A stretch of DNA of 17,721 bases, from the NCBI GenBank assembly GCA_900548495.1, contig URKT01000041.1:1-17721 (forward strand), in the 5' to 3' direction. Every line of letters begins with the position of its first letter. Position 1 is the stretch's first letter. Below the pieces are notes generated by a model that saw nothing but the letters and a program-made list of their open reading frames with translations, was not told where the DNA came from and did not search any database. This DNA comes from an uncultured Collinsella sp. Lineage in GTDB: Bacteria > Actinomycetota > Coriobacteriia > Coriobacteriales > Coriobacteriaceae. Shown here in pieces: positions 5,738 through 12,828 of the stretch. A program made the position numbers and the translations under genes.

Positions 5738-7339
5738 ATGAACCAGATCCTTCTCTTTATCGGCCTCGTCATCATTTTGTGCCTGACCATCAAACCCGTC
5801 GGCAAAAAGCTCCCCTTCCCCACCCTGCTCATCTTTATCGCGCTCGGCATGCTGTTGGGCGTCAACGGCCCGGCGCATATCGACTTTAGCGACTACGCGC
5901 TCACCGAAACCGTCTGCAGCACGGCGCTGCTGTTCATCATGTTCTACGGCGGCTTTAACACCAACATCGACCGCGCCAAGCCCGTCGCCGTGCCCGCGGT
6001 GCTGCTGAGCACGCTCGGCGTCGTCATCACCGCAGGCATCACCGGCGTGTTCGCCCACTTCGTGCTGGGCTTCGACTGGATCGGCGGCCTGCTGCTGGGA
6101 TCAGTCGTGGCATCCACCGACGCGGCCAGCGTCTTTAGCGTTCTGCGCGAGCACAGCCTGTCGCTGAAGGGCGGCACCGACTCGCTGCTCGAGGTCGAAT
6201 CGGGCTCCAACGACCCCGTCGCCTACATGCTCACCGCCGTGCTCGCCACACTCGCGGCCGGCGGCGACATCAACATTCCCGCACTGCTGGCCAAGCAGAT
6301 TATCCTGGGCGCGGGCCTGGGCCTTGCCATCGGCTGGGCGGCGGGCCGTCTGATTGAACGCGCACACGCAACGGCCGAGGGCGCGCAGACCATCTTCTTG
6401 TTCGCCGTGGCGATCGTCGCCTACGCGCTACCAAGCTATCTGGGCGGCAACGGCTTTTTGGCCGTATACCTGGCCGGCATTGTGCTGGGTGCGAGCGACA
6501 TCACCGGCAAGGTCGAGATGGCGCACTTCTTTGACACCCTCACCGAGATGGCCGAGATGACGATCTTCTTCTTGCTCGGCCTGCTCGTCACGCCCGCACG
6601 CCTGCCGCAGATGCTGCTGCCGGGCCTGGCGCTCATGGCGTTTATGCTCTACGTGAGCCGTCCCATCGCCGTCGGCGTGCTCCTGGCGCCCTTTAAGACG
6701 AACCCCCGCCAGGTCGCGCTCGTAAGCTGGGCGGGCCTGCGCGGAGCAGCTTCGGTCGTGTTTAGCCTCTTTGCCGTGGTGGCCGGCGTTCCCGGCGGAC
6801 ACGACCTATTTGACCTGGTGTTTGTGATTGCCGTGTCGAGCATTGTGGTGCAGGGCTCGCTGCTGCCAGCGGTGGCGAAGAAGCTCGATATGATCGATGC
6901 GACCGGCGACGTGCGCCGCACCTTTAACGACTATCGCGACGAAGACGGCATGTCATTTGTAAAGCTCAAGGTGGGTGCTGGCCATCCGTTTGCCGAGCGC
7001 TCGCTCGCCGATATTGGCAGCGCGACGGACATGCTCGTGGTCCTGGTGCTGCGCGACGGGGCGCACCCGGTGCTGCCCAACGGCGATACCGTGATCCAGG
7101 AAGGCGATCTGCTGGTGATGGCCGCCCCAACGTTCGAAGAGCGTGCCGAGGTTACGCTGCGCGAGGTCACCGTAACCCCCCACGGTCGCCTGGCCGGCCA
7201 GCGTCTTCGCGATGTGCCGCAGGGCAAGCACCCCTTTATCGTGGTGATGCTCAAGCGCGACGGCCAAACGATCATCCCCGACGGCAACACCCTAATATAC
7301 GCCGGCGACGAAGCCGTCATCGCCACGCTCGCGTCGTAG
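5738..7339 (+). CDS. K+/H+ (cation/proton) antiporter, CPA1 NhaP2/CvrA type
   Basis: A 533-residue inner-membrane antiporter exchanging K+ (or Na+) for protons, for cation and pH homeostasis. Residues 1-385 carry about 12 membrane segments, with the CPA1 ion-binding motifs STDAASVF (126-133) and ESGSNDP (154-160) and the conserved SWAGLRGAASV (330-340). The cytoplasmic tail has two successive TrkA-C/RCK-C-like units: about 405-465 (VKLKVGAGHPFAERSL then LPNGDTVIQEGDLLVMA), and about 475-533 (TVTPHGRLAGQRL then IPDGNTLIYAGDEAVI). The duplicated tail is the usual ligand-sensing part of NhaP2-type antiporters. AGGAG precedes the ATG at the rather long distance of 12 bases. No terminator is evident after the stop. 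Confidence 0.92.
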   Translation: MNQILLFIGLVIILCLTIKPVGKKLPFPTLLIFIALGMLLGVNGPAHIDFSDYALTETVCSTALLFIMFYGGFNTNIDRAKPVAVPAVLLSTLGVVITAGITGVFAHFVLGFDWIGGLLLGSVVASTDAASVFSVLREHSLSLKGGTDSLLEVESGSNDPVAYMLTAVLATLAAGGDINIPALLAKQIILGAGLGLAIGWAAGRLIERAHATAEGAQTIFLFAVAIVAYALPSYLGGNGFLAVYLAGIVLGASDITGKVEMAHFFDTLTEMAEMTIFFLLGLLVTPARLPQMLLPGLALMAFMLYVSRPIAVGVLLAPFKTNPRQVALVSWAGLRGAASVVFSLFAVVAGVPGGHDLFDLVFVIAVSSIVVQGSLLPAVAKKLDMIDATGDVRRTFNDYRDEDGMSFVKLKVGAGHPFAERSLADIGSATDMLVVLVLRDGAHPVLPNGDTVIQEGDLLVMAAPTFEERAEVTLREVTVTPHGRLAGQRLRDVPQGKHPFIVVMLKRDGQTIIPDGNTLIYAGDEAVIATLAS

Positions 7340-7356
7340 CGGGCAGGAGGTAGCTA

Positions 7357-7431
7357 ATTTGCGACGAAGAGATCAAGCGCCTAGAAAGCCTCATGCCTTC
7401 GCTCGCAGATTTGGATTTGCCTGAGGAGTAA
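7357..7431 (+). CDS. Possible 24-residue micro-ORF after the antiporter (doubtful)
   Basis: Eighteen bases past the antiporter stop is a strong AGGAGG (7345-7350), followed by a short open frame reading CDEEIKRLESLMPSLADLDL and ending in TAA at 7429. Its composition (acidic, amphipathic) and codon choice look protein-like. No standard start codon opens this frame after AGGAGG: the first in-frame codon at suitable spacing is ATT (7357), one base from ATG. A TTG at 7358 opens a different, less protein-like 21-codon frame ending at a TGA. It may be a decayed small gene, an ATT-initiated peptide, or chance. Confidence 0.2.
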   Translation: MCDEEIKRLESLMPSLADLDLPEE

Positions 7432-7518
7432 AGCACCCCTCCCCCATGTAACCATCCTGTAAATCATAGCGGCGCACTCGGGTTTTGCTGTGATACGGTC
7501 GCGCCTAGCGCTCCACTG

Positions 7519-7527
7519 TGCTAAAGT
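7519..7527 (+). promoter_or_regulatory. Extended -10 promoter of serC
   Basis: TGCTAAAGT at 7519-7527 fits an extended -10 (TGn followed by TAAAGT), with no good -35 at the expected distance. Transcription would start near 7534, giving a leader of about 30 bases. The surrounding TGCTAAAGTATC closely resembles TGGTAAACTATC upstream of the exonuclease gene (16802-16813). The leader is too short for a T-box or riboswitch. Confidence 0.5.
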
Positions 7528-7565
7528 ATCCCGAACGTTCAAACGACTACGAGGGAGACTAGAAG

Positions 7566-8690
7566 ATGGCACGTGTGCACAACTTCTCAGCTGGCCCGGC
7601 CGCGCTGCCTACAAGCGTGCTCGCCGAGATCGCCGACGAGATGATGGACTACCGCGGTTGCGGCATGTCCGTGCTCGAGATGAGCCATCGATCTAGCATG
7701 TACCAGCAGATTATCGACGACGCCGAGGCAACCCTGCGCCGTCTGCTGAGCATCCCGGACAACTACCGTGTCCTGTTTTTACAGGGCGGTGCCACGCTGC
7801 AGTTTGCGGGCATCCCCATGAACCTCATGCACCGCGGCCGCGCCGGCTACATCGTGACCGGCAACTTTGCCAACAAGGCATACAAAGAAGCCGCCAAGTA
7901 CGGTGAGGCCGTGTTGCTCGCGAGCTCCGAGGACACCAACTTCGACCGCATCCCCGACATGGCCGACATCAATGCGCGCATTGCCGCCGAGGCCGCAGGC
8001 GACGGGCTCGACTACGTCTACATCTGCCAGAACAACACCATCTTTGGCACCATGTACCACGAGCTGCCCAGTTGTGGCGATGTGCCGCTGGTCGCCGATG
8101 TCTCGAGCTGCTTCCTGTCGCAGCCGCTCGACGTTGAGCGCTACGGGCTCATTTACGCCGGAGCGCAGAAAAACGCCGGCGCCGCGGGCGTGACCGTGGC
8201 CATCGTGCGCGACGACCTCATCGCAGATGGCCCCGCCTTTGCGCAGACGCCGCAGTACCTGGACCTTAAGACCCAGGCCGCCAAGGGCTCCATGCTCAAC
8301 ACGCCCAACACCTTTGGCATCTACGTGTGCGGCAAGGTGTTCCGTTGGGTTGAGCAGACCGGCGGACTTGCCGCCATGGCCGAGCGCAACTGGGCCAAGG
8401 CCAACCTGCTCTACGACCTGCTCGAGCACAGCGTGCTGTTCCATGGCACCACACAGGCCGACAGCCGCTCCATCGCCAACGTCACCTTCCGCACCGGCGA
8501 CGCCGAACTCGACGCGGCCTTTGTCGCAGGCGCGGCAGAGCACCAGATTCAAAACGTCAAGGGCCATCGCCTGGTGGGCGGCATGCGCGCTAGCGTCTAC
8601 AACGCCGTAACCATGGAAGATGTGCAGGCACTGGCCTCGTACATGAAGGACTTCGAAGCGCAGCTTAGTTTGAGCCCGCGATCTAACTAG
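7566..8690 (+). CDS. serC: Phosphoserine aminotransferase
   Basis: PLP-dependent class V aminotransferase converting 3-phosphohydroxypyruvate + glutamate to phosphoserine + 2-oxoglutarate, the second step of serine synthesis. The 374 residues are close to the usual 360. Landmarks are the N-terminal HNFSAGPAALP (5-15), the substrate loop MSHRS (39-43), FLQGGATLQF (71-80), VADVSS with the PLP-pyridine Asp178 (176-181), and the Schiff-base lysine K202 in YAGAQKNAGAAG (197-208). The start at 7566 is preceded by GAGGGAGA. serA follows after 71 bases on the same strand with no strong terminator between (only a 5-bp CCCGC/GCGGG hairpin), so they probably form one unit. Confidence 0.96.
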   Translation: MARVHNFSAGPAALPTSVLAEIADEMMDYRGCGMSVLEMSHRSSMYQQIIDDAEATLRRLLSIPDNYRVLFLQGGATLQFAGIPMNLMHRGRAGYIVTGNFANKAYKEAAKYGEAVLLASSEDTNFDRIPDMADINARIAAEAAGDGLDYVYICQNNTIFGTMYHELPSCGDVPLVADVSSCFLSQPLDVERYGLIYAGAQKNAGAAGVTVAIVRDDLIADGPAFAQTPQYLDLKTQAAKGSMLNTPNTFGIYVCGKVFRWVEQTGGLAAMAERNWAKANLLYDLLEHSVLFHGTTQADSRSIANVTFRTGDAELDAAFVAGAAEHQIQNVKGHRLVGGMRASVYNAVTMEDVQALASYMKDFEAQLSLSPRSN

Positions 8691-8761
8691 CCCGCAACGC
8701 GCGGGCCGATCAGCCATCTCAGACCACCCTGTATAGATCAAAACCTGCTAAGGAGTTTTCC

Positions 8762-9925
8762 ATGCGCAAGATTAAAACCATCGATGACATTACCAAGGAC
8801 GGCAAGGTCGAGTTTGGTGAGGGCTACGAGTTTGTGAGCACCGCCGAAGAGGCCGACGCCATTCTGATGCGCTCGACCGACCTGCACGGCTACGAGCTGC
8901 CCGAGGGCATCCGCGCCATCGCCCGCTGCGGCGCCGGCGTCAACAACATCCCCGTCGAGGAGTACGCCAAGAAGGGCGTCGTCGTCTTTAACTCCCCCGG
9001 CGCCAACAGCAACGCCGTTAAGGAGCTCGTCCTAGGCATGCTGGTGCTCTCGAGCCGCGGCGTGGTGCAATCAATGAACTGGGTGCGTGACAACGCCGAC
9101 GACCCCGAGATTCAGGTCGATGCCGAAAAGGCCAAGAAGGCCTTTGTGGGCCGCGAGCTCAAGGGCAAGCGCATCGGTGTCATCGGCCTGGGCAACGTGG
9201 GCTCCAAGGTCGCCAACGCCTGCGTCGATCTGGGCATGGACGTTTACGGCTACGACCCGTTCATTTCCGTCGAGCACGCGTGGGTGCTGAGCCGCGAGGT
9301 GCAGCGCGTGGGCACGCTCGAGGATCTCTGCCGCGGCTGCGACTACCTCACCGTGCACGTGCCCAGCAAGGCCGACACCATCGGCATGATCAGCACCGAA
9401 CAGATTAACCTGCTGGCACCGGACGCCGTGCTCATCAACTACGCGCGCGAAACCATCATTGACGAGGACGCCGTCGACGCCGCCCTGCGCGAGGGCAAGC
9501 TCAGCTGGTTTAGCTGCGACTTCGCCACGCCCAAGACGGTCAAGATGCCCAATACGTTTATCACCACGCACTCGGGCGCCGGCACCGGCGAGGCCGAGGC
9601 CAACTGCGCCGACATGGCCATCAGCGAGCTCAAGGATTACCTGGAGAACGGCAACATCGCACACAGCGTCAACTACCCCGCCTGCAGCATGGGCAAGGCG
9701 CGCGCTGCAAGCCGCATTGCCTGCCTGCATGCCAACGTGCCCAACATGATCGGCCAGATCACGGCCATCCTGGCCAAGGACAACGCCAACGTGCAGCGTA
9801 TGACCAACGAGTCCGCCGGCGAGAACGCCTACACCATGTTCGACACCGACGAACACCTAGACAGCAGCACCATCGAGGCGCTCAAGCAGATTCCGTCGAT
9901 GTATCGCGTGCGCGTGATCAAGTAG
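8762..9925 (+). CDS. serA: D-3-phosphoglycerate dehydrogenase, short ACT-containing form
   Basis: NAD-dependent oxidation of 3-phosphoglycerate to 3-phosphohydroxypyruvate, the committed step of serine synthesis. Of 387 residues, the substrate half carries RCGAGVNN (55-62), the Rossmann half GVIGLGNVGS (139-148), and the catalytic pair includes Arg229 (NYARETIIDE) and His270 (TTHSGAGTGEAEANC). The C-terminal ~70 residues (MIGQITAILAKDNANV, 329-344) form an ACT regulatory domain, suggesting serine or another amino acid as effector. Where classical enzymes have the Glu-Pro of the DVFxxEP motif, this protein has CDFATP (252-257), with no glutamate. This resembles a divergent PGDH subgroup common in gut Firmicutes and Coriobacteria. 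AAGGAG precedes the ATG. Confidence 0.93.
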   Translation: MRKIKTIDDITKDGKVEFGEGYEFVSTAEEADAILMRSTDLHGYELPEGIRAIARCGAGVNNIPVEEYAKKGVVVFNSPGANSNAVKELVLGMLVLSSRGVVQSMNWVRDNADDPEIQVDAEKAKKAFVGRELKGKRIGVIGLGNVGSKVANACVDLGMDVYGYDPFISVEHAWVLSREVQRVGTLEDLCRGCDYLTVHVPSKADTIGMISTEQINLLAPDAVLINYARETIIDEDAVDAALREGKLSWFSCDFATPKTVKMPNTFITTHSGAGTGEAEANCADMAISELKDYLENGNIAHSVNYPACSMGKARAASRIACLHANVPNMIGQITAILAKDNANVQRMTNESAGENAYTMFDTDEHLDSSTIEALKQIPSMYRVRVIK

Positions 9926-9938
9926 CGCCGACTGACCT

Positions 9939-9969
9939 GACGGGCAGTTCCCCATGTGGCCTGCCCGTC
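9939..9969 (+). other. Hairpin preceding the serA terminator
   Basis: A perfect 9-bp stem GACGGGCAG (9939-9947) / CTGCCCGTC (9961-9969) with a 13-base loop, 13 bases after the serA stop and 20 bases before the main terminator. There is no T tract. It could stabilise the 3' end of the mRNA or be a weak upstream terminator. Confidence 0.45.
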
Positions 9970-9988
9970 GCTGACATTGAATGCCCGC

Positions 9989-10024
9989 GGGGGCGCCTTT
10001 CGCACGAGAGGCGCCCCCATTTTT
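9989..10024 (+). terminator. Strong intrinsic terminator after serCA
   Basis: A perfect 10-bp GC-rich stem GGGGGCGCCT (9989-9998) / AGGCGCCCCC (10009-10018) with a 10-base loop, followed by ATTTTT. It lies 63 bases past the serA stop and separates the serine unit from the M20 peptidase gene. Confidence 0.93.
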
Positions 10025-10063
10025 GTGAGCGCTCCATTAAATGCACTGAGCCGCTTCTTGGCA

Positions 10064-10069
10064 TACAAT
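10064..10069 (+). promoter_or_regulatory. -10 box of the M20 peptidase gene
   Basis: TACAAT at 10064-10069 lies 33 bases before the ATG at 10103 and just after the serA terminator. The corresponding -35 region (10041-10046, ATGCAC) is poor. Its position after a terminator and before a start codon is the main support. Confidence 0.4.
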
Positions 10070-10102
10070 CTGTATGTTGACCTAACTATCTGTGAGGTGC
10101 CT

Positions 10103-11323
10103 ATGGTTGATACAGATTTTGCTTGGCGGCTTACGCAAGGGCTCGTGCGGATCGACAGTTCAGACCCGGGTGCGTATGAGGACGAGATTGAGCGCTATAT
10201 CAAAGCGTTGGTTGAGGAACGGTTGGCGCAGCTGAGCTATCCGGTACTCGATGCCGTGCAGATTGCAGAGCACGAAGTACTCCCCGGACGCCGCAATCTA
10301 ATGGTCACCGTGCCGGGCCAAAGCGACGAGCCACGGCTCGTCTACATCTGCCATTTGGATACCGTCACCTTGGGCGATGGCTGGGACGCGGACATTCCGC
10401 CGCTCGGAGCGATCGTGCGCAACGATAAACTCTACGGCCGTGGTGCCTGCGATATGAAGGGTGGCCTGGCCTGCGCCATTGCCGCACTGGTCCATACGCT
10501 CGAGCGCGTGGCGGCAGAAGGCGAGCTGCCCCACCGCGGCTTTTCACTCATCTGCTCGGTCGACGAGGAAGACTTTATGCGTGGTTCAGAGGCAGCTATC
10601 GATGCCGGCTGGGTCGGCTCGCGTGAATGGGTGCTGGACACCGAGCCCACCGACGGACAGATCCAGGTAGCGCACAAGGGGCGTACGTGGTTCGAAATTG
10701 AAATGACTGGCGTGACGGCGCATGCGAGCCAGCCCTGGAAGGGCGCGGATGCCGTCGCCGCCATAGCCGAGGTCGTGTGTTCGCTCCGTCGCGCGTTTAT
10801 GGCGCTGCCCGCGCACGATGAGCTGGGGCCTTCGACCATCACGTTTGGCCAAATCGAGGGCGGATATCGCCCCTATGTCGTGCCCGACCGCGCCAAAGTC
10901 TGGGTCGACATGCGTCTGACCCCGCCGACCGATACGGCCGCCGCGACGCGCATGGTAGAGCAGGCCATCGCCGTCGCCGAAGCCGCCGTTCCCGGTTGCC
11001 ATGGCAGCTACACCGTGACGGGCGACCGCCCCGCCATCGAGCGCGACCCGAACTCTCCCCTTCTAGCAGCGCTCATGCGTGCCGCCGATGACGTGACGGA
11101 CGTGGACACGACCGTCGGCTTCTTTACCGGCTACACCGACACCGCCGTCATTGCCGGCAAGACAGGTAACCGCAATTGCATGAGCTACGGTCCCGGGTCG
11201 CTCGCGCTCGCGCACAAGCCCAACGAATATGTGCCCCACGCCGATATCGTTCGTTGTCAGCAGGTGCTAATCGCGCTCGCCGATAACGTGCTCTGGGACG
11301 CGAGCGGCCAAGTTGGGGCATAA
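10103..11323 (+). CDS. M20-family metallopeptidase (ArgE/DapE/ACY1-like)
   Basis: A 406-residue two-zinc hydrolase of the M20 family, which cleaves amide bonds of N-acyl amino acids or short peptides in the cytosol. Metal and catalytic residues are visible: H84 and D86 in ICHLDTV, D117 in GACDMKGG, catalytic E155 and ligand E156 in SVDEED, E181 in DTEPTD, and H371 in AHKPNEYV. The dimerisation domain includes VTAHASQPWKGADA (204-217). The start at 10103 is preferred, with GAGGTG 5 bases upstream. An open frame extends back to 9956, but that part overlaps the serA terminator. Substrate specificity (ArgE, DapE, succinyl-diaminopimelate-like or general dipeptidase) cannot be assigned. It probably forms an operon with the DUF1015-like gene 39 bases downstream. 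Confidence 0.9.
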   Translation: MVDTDFAWRLTQGLVRIDSSDPGAYEDEIERYIKALVEERLAQLSYPVLDAVQIAEHEVLPGRRNLMVTVPGQSDEPRLVYICHLDTVTLGDGWDADIPPLGAIVRNDKLYGRGACDMKGGLACAIAALVHTLERVAAEGELPHRGFSLICSVDEEDFMRGSEAAIDAGWVGSREWVLDTEPTDGQIQVAHKGRTWFEIEMTGVTAHASQPWKGADAVAAIAEVVCSLRRAFMALPAHDELGPSTITFGQIEGGYRPYVVPDRAKVWVDMRLTPPTDTAAATRMVEQAIAVAEAAVPGCHGSYTVTGDRPAIERDPNSPLLAALMRAADDVTDVDTTVGFFTGYTDTAVIAGKTGNRNCMSYGPGSLALAHKPNEYVPHADIVRCQQVLIALADNVLWDASGQVGA

Positions 11324-11362
11324 TAAGCCGCGAACAAACCGACTCGTGCGTTAGGACCGCCC

Positions 11363-12046
11363 ATGAAAGCACTTCCGTTTCCCTGCATCCGCCCGGCTCA
11401 GGACCGCGTGCTCGAGGCGCTGCCTGCAATGGGCAGCATCCTGAGCGGCAACGATGCTCTGCGCGGAGCCATTGCCGATGGTCTGATGCTCAAGGACCCG
11501 GGTGCGGCGTATTACGTGTACGAATGCTCGGGCGAGCCGGGACGTGTGACGGGTGTCGTGGCGATCTGCCCGACGAGTGTACTTGCGGGCGGCAAGGGCG
11601 ATGCCAGCGCCGACGTGGCCGCCGCTGCGCACGCGATCGCCGAACTCAAAGTTCAGCCGCGCCCCGTGTCGCTCGCCTACGAGGCGTCGCCCGTCATGGA
11701 CATCATCCTGGGCGCTGCCAAAGAGGGCGCCTCGCTCTACGCCGTCACCGACCCCGCGGGCATTACGCACCGCGTGTGGGAGGTCAAGCGCGAGGACGCC
11801 GTCGGCGCCATCCGTGCCATGCTCGACCAGGCGCCGGAGCCGGCACTGGCCGACGACCCTGCCTACGCTGCCGCACTAGTCGAGGCATCACAGCTCCTGG
11901 CCGACGATGCCCATGCTGCCGGCACCTACACGGGCAAAGAGCCGTTCAACTTTGCTGCAGCCGCACTGTTCCCCGCCGCGCAGATCGCCGGCGCCGCGCC
12001 GCAGGTTCCGACGGGTCTGCTCACGCACCAAGTCGCGCGGTTCTAG
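11363..12046 (+). CDS. Shortened, divergent DUF1015-like protein
   Basis: A 227-residue Ala-rich protein with no signal or membrane segment. Several stretches match DUF1015 in order: the opening LPFPCIRPAQD (compare PFxALRP), ADGLMLKDPGAAYYVYE (38-54), GRVTGVVAI (60-68), ITHRVWEV (133-140), and KEPFNFAAAALFPAAQI near the C-terminus. Full-length members are about 400 residues; this one lacks much of the N-terminal PYDV region and the C-terminal third. The charged KHE-TR-KE-DR and DGHHR motifs are replaced by GKGDASADVAAA and DDPAYAA. It may therefore be a non-catalytic or repurposed homologue. AGGA lies 7 bases before the ATG. DUF1015 genes are frequent neighbours of serC/serA in gut anaerobes, which supports the assignment. 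The comparison is from memory and not aligned by computation. Confidence 0.55.
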   Translation: MKALPFPCIRPAQDRVLEALPAMGSILSGNDALRGAIADGLMLKDPGAAYYVYECSGEPGRVTGVVAICPTSVLAGGKGDASADVAAAAHAIAELKVQPRPVSLAYEASPVMDIILGAAKEGASLYAVTDPAGITHRVWEVKREDAVGAIRAMLDQAPEPALADDPAYAAALVEASQLLADDAHAAGTYTGKEPFNFAAAALFPAAQIAGAAPQVPTGLLTHQVARF

Positions 12047-12091
12047 CAAGACCAGACCACGCAGCACAAAAATCGGCAGCTCAACAAACAG

Positions 12092-12132
12092 GGGGCGGAG
12101 ATGCAGCAGGTACATGTATCTCCGCCCCTTTT
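12092..12132 (+). terminator. Intrinsic terminator after the DUF1015-like gene
   Basis: A perfect 11-bp stem GGGGCGGAGAT (12092-12102) / ATCTCCGCCCC (12118-12128) with a 15-base loop, followed by TTTT. It sits 45 bases past the stop codon, in the convergent gap with the histidine phosphatase pair. On the minus strand the exit side reads CTGTTTG, so it acts mainly on plus-strand transcripts. Confidence 0.9.
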
Positions 12133-12175
12133 GCGTCGAGAAGTTATGCCGGCGACCCGAGCCGCCACGCTCGCG

Positions 12176-12811
12176 TTATCCGCGCTGCGGACCTGCAGTA
12201 GCCACAAGCGGTTCAAGGCCCAGCTCGCGTGCGTAATCCTCCTGCGTAAAAATCTCAATCAGCTCAAACGTGTCGGATTCGTCGTCAAACGCAAAGTGCA
12301 GCACCGAGCAGTTGCCCGGCACACGGTCGCGCTCGTCTGCCGCCGCGCCCTTCACGTGATCCATAAACTCCTTGATAGCCGAGCCATGACTTACCGCGAG
12401 CACGCACGCATGGTCCGGACGCTGCATAAGCTCGGTCAGCGTCGCCACCATGCGCTCGCGCACCTGCATCTGGCCCTCGCCGCCAAACTGACGATAGAAA
12501 TCGCGCCACGGGCGCTCGGGCATAAGCATCACGCGCTCGGCCTCAAAGTCGCCAAAGAACCACTCGCGCAGTCCGTCCAGACGCTCGTACGCCAAGCCCG
12601 GCCACAGGTTGGCGATAGTCTGCTCGGTGCGATGAAGTGTGGAGGTGTAGGCATGATCGGGCTCAATGCCGCGCGCACGCAAAAACATGCCGGCACGCGC
12701 CGCCTGGTCGCATCCCAACTGCGTAAGCGGCGAGTCACTCCAGCCCTGAATAATACGCTTAAGGTTGAATATCGTCTGTCCATGACGGACCAGATACAGA
12801 TCTTTATTCAT
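12176..12811 (-). CDS. Histidine phosphatase (phosphoglycerate-mutase-like), copy A
   Basis: A 211-residue member of the histidine phosphatase superfamily, which works through a phosphohistidine intermediate. Motifs are VRHGQT (8-13, nucleophile H10), the substrate Arg near 61 (LHRTEQT), acid E83 in LREW, and the second His in AVSHGSA (139-145, H142). The start at 12811 follows AAAGGA at good spacing; the frame extends upstream to 12862 but that would overlap the neighbouring gene. It lies 17 bases downstream of a clear paralogue sharing QGWxDSPLT, LREW, FGGE and CVLAVSHGSA, so the two are cotranscribed tandem duplicates. This copy has an insert (about 155-166) and a longer C-terminal tail. 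Substrate unknown: cobalamin phosphatase, sugar-phosphate phosphatase or metal-independent phosphoserine phosphatase are all compatible. Confidence 0.88.
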   Translation of the reverse strand: MNKDLYLVRHGQTIFNLKRIIQGWSDSPLTQLGCDQAARAGMFLRARGIEPDHAYTSTLHRTEQTIANLWPGLAYERLDGLREWFFGDFEAERVMLMPERPWRDFYRQFGGEGQMQVRERMVATLTELMQRPDHACVLAVSHGSAIKEFMDHVKGAAADERDRVPGNCSVLHFAFDDESDTFELIEIFTQEDYARELGLEPLVATAGPQRG

Positions 12812-12828
12812 AGGGGTCCTTTCGTTCG

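Noticed and set aside
7432..7565. T-box or amino-acid riboswitch in front of serC
   Set aside because: The predicted leader is only about 30 bases, and no specifier-like or T-box sequence is visible.
9956..10102. N-terminal extension of the M20 peptidase
   Set aside because: It would place the start inside the serA terminator; a start at 10103 with GAGGTG fits the family length.
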